Part shown: one piece after another, positions 59,260-64,000 of the stretch
How the letters are laid out: each line of letters starts with the position of its first letter
Position numbering within the stretch: the stretch's first letter is position 1
Assembly (NCBI RefSeq): GCF_000411975.1
Contig: NZ_ASXG01000076.1
Location: 62,001-126,000 of the forward strand
Direction of reading: 5' to 3'
DNA: 64,000 bases
Origin: Amycolatopsis orientalis DSM 43388
GTDB taxonomy: Bacteria > Actinomycetota > Actinomycetes > Mycobacteriales > Pseudonocardiaceae
Translations under genes and position numbers: made by a program
Notes under the pieces: generated by a model
The model's input: only the letters and a program-made list of their open reading frames with translations
Database searches by the model: none
What the model was told of the DNA's origin: nothing

Positions 59260-60205
59260 CACGACAACCGATGCTCGGCGCGATGGTATGGGTATGGACG
59301 TCGAGCCGGATGGGCTGCTCCCGTAACAGATCTCGGTGCGTGCGGGCCCACAGGTAGGTGCCGCGCAGCACCACGTGTCGGCACCTCCCGATGTCCAAGC
59401 CCCGCGGGAAGAACTTCCGCCAGCGTCCGGACGCGACATTCTTGTCGTAGGCCGCGGCCCATTCGGCCAGTTCGCGATCGCCTGTTCCGGCGGTGATCCC
59501 GGAGGATGCCGGGTCTTTCTCGAACCACTCGCCGGCGTACATGCCTAATACCAAATCGTCGTCGGAGAACGCTGTTGCGAGGTGTTCGCGTATCCGGCGG
59601 TACAGCACGGCCGGAACATCGGCGAGCAGCGGTCCGACCAAGCTGGCGGCCTCCTGTAGTACGCGATTCGCGGCGGCGGTGGTCACGCACGGGATCGTCC
59701 AGCAGACGGTCCGGTCGGGCAGCACGTCGTCGAAGACGCGTGCGTCCAGCACGCCCGTGTCCTGGTCCAGTGTTATGGCCACAGCCTGTGCGCGTTGTCG
59801 GCCCGGCAGGTGCCGGTGCAGGTTGGTCGGTGAAGCTTCGTCCAGCAGGAGGATCTGTGCTTCGGCCGCGCGCAGCTGTCCGGCAGGCTGCCGTGCTCGT
59901 GCGCGGTCACTGAGTTCACGCGCGGCCTCGTCAGCGGTGATCAGTGCCGCGGCGGTGTCGAACTCCCGGCCGTCACCGGTGTGCGGGACGAAAGTAGCCT
60001 GGTCGAGCGCAGCGAGCCGGGCCAGTCGCCAGCCGCGGGGATGCGGGTCGCCGGGCATGTCGCTGTCGGCGAACCACATCCGCCACGTGCGTCCGCTCTT
60101 GTCGACCGTTTCGTGGACAAATCCCGGAGCGTCGTAGAGTCGACGCCATGTCGGCAGTCCGATGCGGTCTTGCACGGCTGGGGTCCAGTTTGCGTGATCC
60201 GGCAT
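59249..60205 (-). CDS. hypothetical protein
   Basis: This 318-aa soluble protein has no recognised family. I chose the ATG at 60205 because it forms a TGATG stop-start overlap with the upstream gene; two in-frame ATGs further up (60220 and 60238) are alternatives. Regions such as RAQAVAITLDQDTGVLDARVFDDVLPD and VRLGMYAGEW-like segments look like a folded globular protein. It belongs to a run of small genes between 62.3 and 58.8 kb on the same strand. Confidence 0.6.
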   Translation of the reverse strand: MPDHANWTPAVQDRIGLPTWRRLYDAPGFVHETVDKSGRTWRMWFADSDMPGDPHPRGWRLARLAALDQATFVPHTGDGREFDTAAALITADEAARELSDRARARQPAGQLRAAEAQILLLDEASPTNLHRHLPGRQRAQAVAITLDQDTGVLDARVFDDVLPDRTVCWTIPCVTTAAANRVLQEAASLVGPLLADVPAVLYRRIREHLATAFSDDDLVLGMYAGEWFEKDPASSGITAGTGDRELAEWAAAYDKNVASGRWRKFFPRGLDIGRCRHVVLRGTYLWARTHRDLLREQPIRLDVHTHTIAPSIGCRDAS

Positions 60206-60681
60206 CAGCGGCAGCTCCATCGTGTGCTGGTCGGGCATTCCATGAGTCCGTGCCTCGTGGTGATCAGTTCTGTGGTGTTCCAGCCGGTCGGCCTGTCGGT
60301 AGTGTGCGACCAGACGACTGTGACCGTCTGTGCCGCGTCGCAGAGGCCGTAGAGCCTGCAGTCGCAATAGAGTGTCGGGTCGGGCTCGTCGAAATTCCGG
60401 GTGCAGAAGTCCCTGTGGTGGCTGTTGAACGTGCGGCCGGTCGAACCGGCACCGCTGGTGACCTCGAGGTAGGCGAGCTGGACCGTCTTGGTTCCGGTGC
60501 CGCCGTCCGCGTTGATCTCCTGGGACAAGGAGTGCAGTCCACAGTGACAAGCGTTCAGCAAATCTCGTTGCTTCTCATTGGTCGGTGCTGGCTTTCGAGA
60601 GCCGCGCGATGTCGGCCGCCGCGGGGACTCGCGTTCTGCGTGCGGCAAGCGGGTTCCGTCGGCCTCTGCGAGTGTCTGCAA
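60205..60681 (-). CDS. hypothetical Cys-containing protein
   Basis: A frame of 158 codons with a TTG start at 60681 behind an AGGAGG site. The middle part has CHCGLHSLSQ and YCDCRLYGLCD, suggesting a metal-binding site. No family recognised. The stop overlaps the next ATG (TGATG), which supports real translation. Confidence 0.55.
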   Translation of the reverse strand: MQTLAEADGTRLPHAERESPRRPTSRGSRKPAPTNEKQRDLLNACHCGLHSLSQEINADGGTGTKTVQLAYLEVTSGAGSTGRTFNSHHRDFCTRNFDEPDPTLYCDCRLYGLCDAAQTVTVVWSHTTDRPTGWNTTELITTRHGLMECPTSTRWSCR

Positions 60682-60779
60682 CGGTTTCTTGCCTCCTGTC
60701 TGTCTATCGACGGGCGCTGCTGTGTGCTGACGTCGTCGGGTATCAACGGGCCGCGGCGGTAAACCGGATGACTGGAGCG

Positions 60780-61640
60780 CTAGTTCTCGCCGTCCGCGTC
60801 CTGATTCGGCTTCGTTGTCGGCCGGACCGCATCGGCGAACCTCTCCAGGTCTTCCGGCCAGGGTGCCGGGTACTCCGTCGTACTTTGGCTTTTGGTCTTA
60901 GTGGTCTCGGCATCCATGGCTGCGCCCTTCTGCGCGGACGACCAGTACGTGGTGAGCATGTCGCGGACGGCGACCGGAACCCCTTGTGGTCCCAGAGGAA
61001 CGGTGACGTCCTCGAGGATCTGCCACAGCGCCCGATCGGCCGGCTCGGGATCGACCTCTGCGCCGAGGGTGCGGCGGTGGCGGTCGATGGCCTCGGCGAG
61101 CCTGCGCACGGCGTTGCGGTGCCTGCGGTTCAGGGCGGCTGCCTTGTGGTTTTCGTCGGCAGCGGCGGCTCGCGTCTGGGACAACCTGGTCTCGACGAGG
61201 CGTTTGAACATGGTGACGCGGACACGCCACTGGCTGTATCGCTGTTCGTAGTGCGACGTCGGGTCGAAGCCCAGTTTGCTGCCTCGTTCGTTGCGCCTTG
61301 ATCGCCGCGTGCGGAGGTCGTTGTCGACCCTGTGCTGTGTCGCGATCAAGATCGTCCGGACCCGGTCGAGCAGCGGCGGGAGTAGCAGGGCTTGCCACAG
61401 TCCGGTCGCGTCCGGGCCGAGGTTGGCAAGGACCAGTTCTTCGAGCTGGTCGTCGCTGCGCCCGATCAGTTCGGCGAAGTCCGGAACTGCATCTGTCGCA
61501 TCATCGAGGCGACTGCTCTGCGCCTCCCTTGACGTCATCTGGTATCCCAAGGCAGGAACCGGCTCCGAACGCGGCAACTCGCCATCTCTGGCCGAGAGCC
61601 AGCCGCGGTTGTCAATCGCTGTGCGGAGTAACTGGGTCAT
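60780..61640 (-). CDS. hypothetical helical protein
   Basis: This 286-aa, Arg/Glu-rich protein is predicted to be mainly helical, with a likely coiled region around RVRVTMFKRLVETRLSQTRAAAADENHK. No motif recognised. It overlaps the NUDIX-like gene by 4 bp (ATGA), so both belong to one operon with the HTH protein at 62.1 kb. Confidence 0.6.
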   Translation of the reverse strand: MTQLLRTAIDNRGWLSARDGELPRSEPVPALGYQMTSREAQSSRLDDATDAVPDFAELIGRSDDQLEELVLANLGPDATGLWQALLLPPLLDRVRTILIATQHRVDNDLRTRRSRRNERGSKLGFDPTSHYEQRYSQWRVRVTMFKRLVETRLSQTRAAAADENHKAAALNRRHRNAVRRLAEAIDRHRRTLGAEVDPEPADRALWQILEDVTVPLGPQGVPVAVRDMLTTYWSSAQKGAAMDAETTKTKSQSTTEYPAPWPEDLERFADAVRPTTKPNQDADGEN

Positions 61641-62077
61641 GGTGTCCACGCCCGCCACGGAACGTCGGCGGACAGGCTTCCGGCGGCGAGCACCTCCGCG
61701 ATTGCCGCCGGGCGCAGCACAGAGACCTCGGCCTCGCCCGCCCACCGGTGCGTACGAGGCCGGTGAACGGTGATGCGGTCGGTGTCGGCGAGCGTCACGT
61801 CAAACAGGAACGCCAGCTCGGACGACGACCCGTGCCGGCCTCCGTCTATTTCGTGCTCGACGACGGAGCAGAAGTCGAGTCCGGTGATCGCTGCGTCGAT
61901 CTGGCCGCGCAGGGTGCGGCGGAGTGCCTGCTCGACGGGTTCGCCGTCGCGGACCGGGCCGCCTGGCAAGACAAAGGCACCGGTGTCGTCGGTGATGAAC
62001 AGGATGTCTTCGTCGCGGCCGATGAGGGCGTACGTTCCTACTCGTGGCCCTGGTGTGCGGCAGGCGTTGTTGTTCAT
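61637..62077 (-). CDS. NUDIX-fold protein with degenerate Nudix box
   Basis: This 146-aa protein has the Nudix fold pattern (VGTYALIGRDEDILFITDDTGAFVLPGGPVRDGEPVEQALRR), but the catalytic REUXEEXGU is replaced by RRTLRGQIDAA, so the magnesium-binding glutamates are absent. It may bind rather than hydrolyse a nucleotide-like ligand. ATGA overlaps join it to the HTH gene upstream and the helical protein downstream, suggesting a ligand-sensing regulatory unit. That role is inference. Confidence 0.7.
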   Translation of the reverse strand: MNNNACRTPGPRVGTYALIGRDEDILFITDDTGAFVLPGGPVRDGEPVEQALRRTLRGQIDAAITGLDFCSVVEHEIDGGRHGSSSELAFLFDVTLADTDRITVHRPRTHRWAGEAEVSVLRPAAIAEVLAAGSLSADVPWRAWTP

Positions 62078-62340
62078 AGCGGATGTCCCATCGAGTGCTG
62101 AGGGCCCGAACCGATCGGCGCGGCCGGGCGTGTCTTGCGGACCCGCCAGCCTCGGTTGCGCATCTGAACTCCGGCCTCGGAAAGAACCCGGTGCACGAAG
62201 CCGTACGAGCGCCCGCATTCCTCGGCCAGCGCACGAACAGTCGCGCCTTTCTCGTACCTCTTCTTCAGCTTCCTGCGCATCGCGTCCCGGGCGGGTCCGG
62301 TGATCCGACACCCCTTGATGCTGATTGCTGGCGCTGCCAA
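62074..62340 (-). CDS. small HTH DNA-binding protein
   Basis: This 88-aa protein has a clear HTH: KRYEKGATVRALAEECGRSYGFVHRVLSEAGVQMRNRG. This type is common in actinobacteria. TTG start at 62340 is supported by an AAAGGA site 8 bp upstream. Its stop overlaps the NUDIX-like ATG by 4 bp. It may control this small operon. Confidence 0.7.
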   Translation of the reverse strand: MAAPAISIKGCRITGPARDAMRRKLKKRYEKGATVRALAEECGRSYGFVHRVLSEAGVQMRNRGWRVRKTRPAAPIGSGPQHSMGHPL

Positions 62341-62438
62341 GGTGTCCCGTCCTTTCTCTTGTTATCGAAATCGGTGCCGCGCGACTAGGCGCTTCCGGGA
62401 TGAGGAGGCGGCTCGTGCTGCGCATGGTGTCCTTCGCG

Positions 62439-62627
62439 CTAATGGTTGGCTGGTGCGAGATCGCGGTCCTCGACCGGCCATGCGATCTGCGTCGCGGTCC
62501 AGTCGTCCAGCGGCCGGTGGCGGATGACGGAGGGGCGGCTCATCTCGGCCGCCCGATCGTCTGGGAACCCTCCGGGTGCTGCGGGAATTCGCGCCGCGTC
62601 CTGCGCGGTACCGGGCCGGTAGATCAC
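62439..62627 (-). CDS. possible small protein
   Basis: A 62-codon frame with a GTG start at 62627 and an AGGAG site about 10 bp upstream (SRPSVIRHRPLDDWTATQIAWPVEDRDLA). Unknown family. Upstream, 62640-62895 encodes in another frame a Cys-rich stretch (MSDCGVICLADGEP, MWCIKCFPAG) that may belong to a separate small gene whose end I could not fix. Confidence 0.35.
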   Translation of the reverse strand: MIYRPGTAQDAARIPAAPGGFPDDRAAEMSRPSVIRHRPLDDWTATQIAWPVEDRDLAPANH

Positions 62628-62639
62628 GGCTGCTGACTC

Positions 62640-62895
62640 CTCTCGTACGCGCGGCGGGCACGGTCCCCGCCGGGAAGCACTTGATGCACCACATCAGAAC
62701 GACGTCCTCGCGAGGCTCCCCGTCGGCAAGGCAGATGACTCCGCAGTCGCTCATCCCGAGCCAGGTGCGCCCGCGGCACAGGATTCGCAGGAGTCTCTGC
62801 GGAACCTTGTGCATCACCGCTTCGCCGCGAAGTGAGAACGGCCAGAGTGCGAGGCACACCCTGTATGAGGGCGCATTGGGGCTCTCCCGGAACAT
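62640..62895 (-). CDS. Cys-containing small protein, end uncertain
   Basis: Open from ATG 62895 (or 62814, MHKVPQRLLRIL). The segment RGRTWLGMSDCGVICLADGE and VLMWCIKCFPAGTV looks like a real folded, possibly zinc-binding protein. As sequenced, the frame continues to 62362 through low-complexity Arg/Pro sequence, so a frame change near 62650 is possible. Unknown function. Confidence 0.35.
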
Positions 62896-62896
62896 G

Positions 62897-63407
62897 TCAA
62901 GCTGCCTTCAACTCAGCGAGCAGTTGGCCCTTGTCGCATTCGCAGAGTTCAGCGAGCGCGTCTTGCGCGGGCCGGGGAACGAGCAGCCGGCCTATTGAGT
63001 ACGGGGGCAGGTCTCGCAAGCGGATCTCTGCCCAGCGTGCGAGTGGATGTCCCGACCGGGCCAGCTCGGCTAGGTTCACGACTACCGTGCCGTCGCTGAT
63101 CGCCTCGTCGTACACGCGCTCGAACAAGCGTCCGGGCGGCAGTCCCAATACGTTGCAGTACACCGTGAACCGGGCGACCGTCATCGCGCGCGTTCCGAAC
63201 TCGTGCGAGGCGATAGTCTGCGTCGCCTGGCCAACACCCATCGCGCGCCAAGTCCTGCCGCGTCCAGTCGCCGATCTCGCGTTCACAACGCAACGCCCTG
63301 CCCAGGATCTTCAGGAACCTCGCTTCGACGTCTGCGCGACCGTCCAGTTCACCGTCGGGATTCTCGGGCGCACGGGTGTCCTGCTTTCGCCCATCGTCGT
63401 TTGTCAT
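62897..63407 (-). pseudogene. XRE-type regulator gene, frameshifted
   Basis: The frame from ATG 63407 (GGAGG site just upstream) encodes MTNDDGRKQ... and EREIGDWTRQDLARDG, the first half of an XRE HTH. The second half (MGVGQATQTIASHEFGTRAM, then TVARFTVYCNVLGLPPGRLFERV) is in another frame ending at 62897. Removing one G near 63245 in GCGCGCGATGG joins them into a normal HTH of about 170 aa. It is either a broken gene or a sequence error. Confidence 0.65.
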
Positions 63408-63754
63408 GACGCCCTCCTGCCGCGCTGGCTTCGTCCGCGAACGCGATGAGGCCGCCGAGCCGGCGGGGGCCGGCGATGCCGTCCGGTTGGACCGCCCTGG
63501 ACGAGCACAAGAACAGCCCGCCGCTTCTCGCTCTGCCGCATACGGGACAGGTGAATGAGCCGAGCGCACTCGACGCATTGAGCGCCGGGGGCCGAGATAG
63601 CGAGCGAACACTCCAGCTGACGACCGCAGACGGCGACGAGGGGTACGCCGTGCTCGCGAGACTCGTAGAAGGCCTCGTCGGTGACCTGATGCTGCATGCC
63701 GTCGCGCCCGCAGGTATAGGGCGTCGTCCACAGGCGTTGGACTGGTGCGGCCAT
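63404..63754 (-). CDS. small Cys-containing protein upstream of XRE gene
   Basis: This 116-aa protein has TTPYTCGRDGMQHQVTDEAF, AVCGRQLEC and GAQCVECARLIHL, forming a likely zinc site. The C-terminal 35 residues are Arg-rich. ATGA overlap with the XRE gene supports an operon. Proteins of this layout are common in actinobacteria; function unknown. Bases 63755-64000 show no gene. Confidence 0.55.
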   Translation of the reverse strand: MAAPVQRLWTTPYTCGRDGMQHQVTDEAFYESREHGVPLVAVCGRQLECSLAISAPGAQCVECARLIHLSRMRQSEKRRAVLVLVQGGPTGRHRRPPPARRPHRVRGRSQRGRRAS

Positions 63755-64000
63755 TCCAGACACCTCTCATCCGGGGTGGAGCGCGGTGGAGGCGACCGGT
63801 CGGGGTCAGCCGCCTCCACCGCGGCTATGGGGCGGCAGACAGGCGAGGGCGCCTAGGCTTTCTGCCGCTGGGCAGAATGTGAACGCCGTCGGGCTCGACC
63901 TCGCCCGTCCGCCGCCGATTTCCCCGAAGGCATGCGCGCCGCGCGGCACGAAACACCGCCGGGGTGGCTACTGAGTCAGAGCTGGACGTTGCCGTGACCG

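Noticed and set aside
57231..63754. Prophage or integrative element
   Set aside because: Many small regulators and unknown genes, but no integrase, excisionase, replication, capsid or attachment-site repeat was seen in the window.
1..64000. CRISPR arrays, rRNA genes, insertion sequences
   Set aside because: No regularly spaced repeats, rRNA sequence or transposase reading frame with terminal inverted repeats was found by eye.

Overview
The window is high-GC, densely packed DNA with many GTG starts and 4-bp ATGA/GTGA stop-start overlaps. Encoded features such as an NmtR-type sensor, mycothiol-type arsenate reductases, CgArsR-like ArsR, XRE/DUF5753 pairs, DUF3040 and a MAB_1171c-type membrane protein point to an actinomycete, most likely of the Pseudonocardiaceae (Amycolatopsis-like). 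No rRNA, tRNA, CRISPR array or transposase was recognised.

Left part (1-10.2 kb): an NmtR nickel/cobalt sensor behind its operator, a repeat-rich 1-kb gene-free stretch, an alpha/beta hydrolase, a polar amino acid ABC importer operon ending in a PLP enzyme, an unknown protein followed by a cupredoxin lipoprotein, a zinc-finger anti-sigma-like protein divergent from an M50 metalloprotease, and PhoU.

Centre (10.5-36.0 kb): the most striking part. Seven RNA elements of the fluoride (crcB-motif) riboswitch type lie within 17 kb, on both strands, in front of six or seven transcription units. They precede (1) a nine-gene operon containing enolase, MoxR ATPase and DUF58; (2) two MutS-like ATPases; (3) a NUDIX hydrolase, a dynamin-like GTPase, a PAP2 phosphatase and an orphan ABC ATPase; (4) a leader peptide and DUF3040; (5) a leader peptide and a six-subunit hydrogenase/complex-I-like (hyc/hyf) operon; (6) DUF190; (7) CrcB, DUF190 and CrcB. 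In all seven the 3' strand of the aptamer can instead pair with sequence at or next to the Shine-Dalgarno, so fluoride is expected to switch translation on. Two elements (26.2 kb minus, 34.7 kb plus) share a variant core with coordinated changes at otherwise conserved positions and look like a separate subclass. The hyc-like complex has lost the cysteines for NiFe and for the small-subunit iron-sulfur cluster but keeps the charged residues of its ion-translocating subunits, so it is probably a redox-dead ion-transport complex. Together this reads as a fluoride response island: channel export plus replacement or repair of phosphate-handling enzymes.

Right of it: a HEAT-repeat protein, an unknown protein, and a ChrB-like/MFS pair (36-39.6 kb). 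Then comes an arsenic island (39.8-50.4 kb) with three different ArsR types, two arsenate reductases, ACR3, flavoprotein oxidoreductases (one broken), an MFS carrier and an ArsR-acetyltransferase fusion. A DUF4238 gene broken by a frameshift sits inside it between copies of a 30-bp direct repeat.

Far right (50.4-64 kb): a DinB-like protein, a decayed glycosyltransferase, a module of XRE regulator, ImmA/IrrE peptidase, MAB_1171c-type membrane protein (with an in-frame stop) and FAD monooxygenase, a GGDEF protein, an HxlR regulator, and a run of XRE/HTH regulators and small unknown proteins that looks like accessory DNA. Several ORFs are interrupted by single changes; these may be real decay or uncorrected sequence errors.
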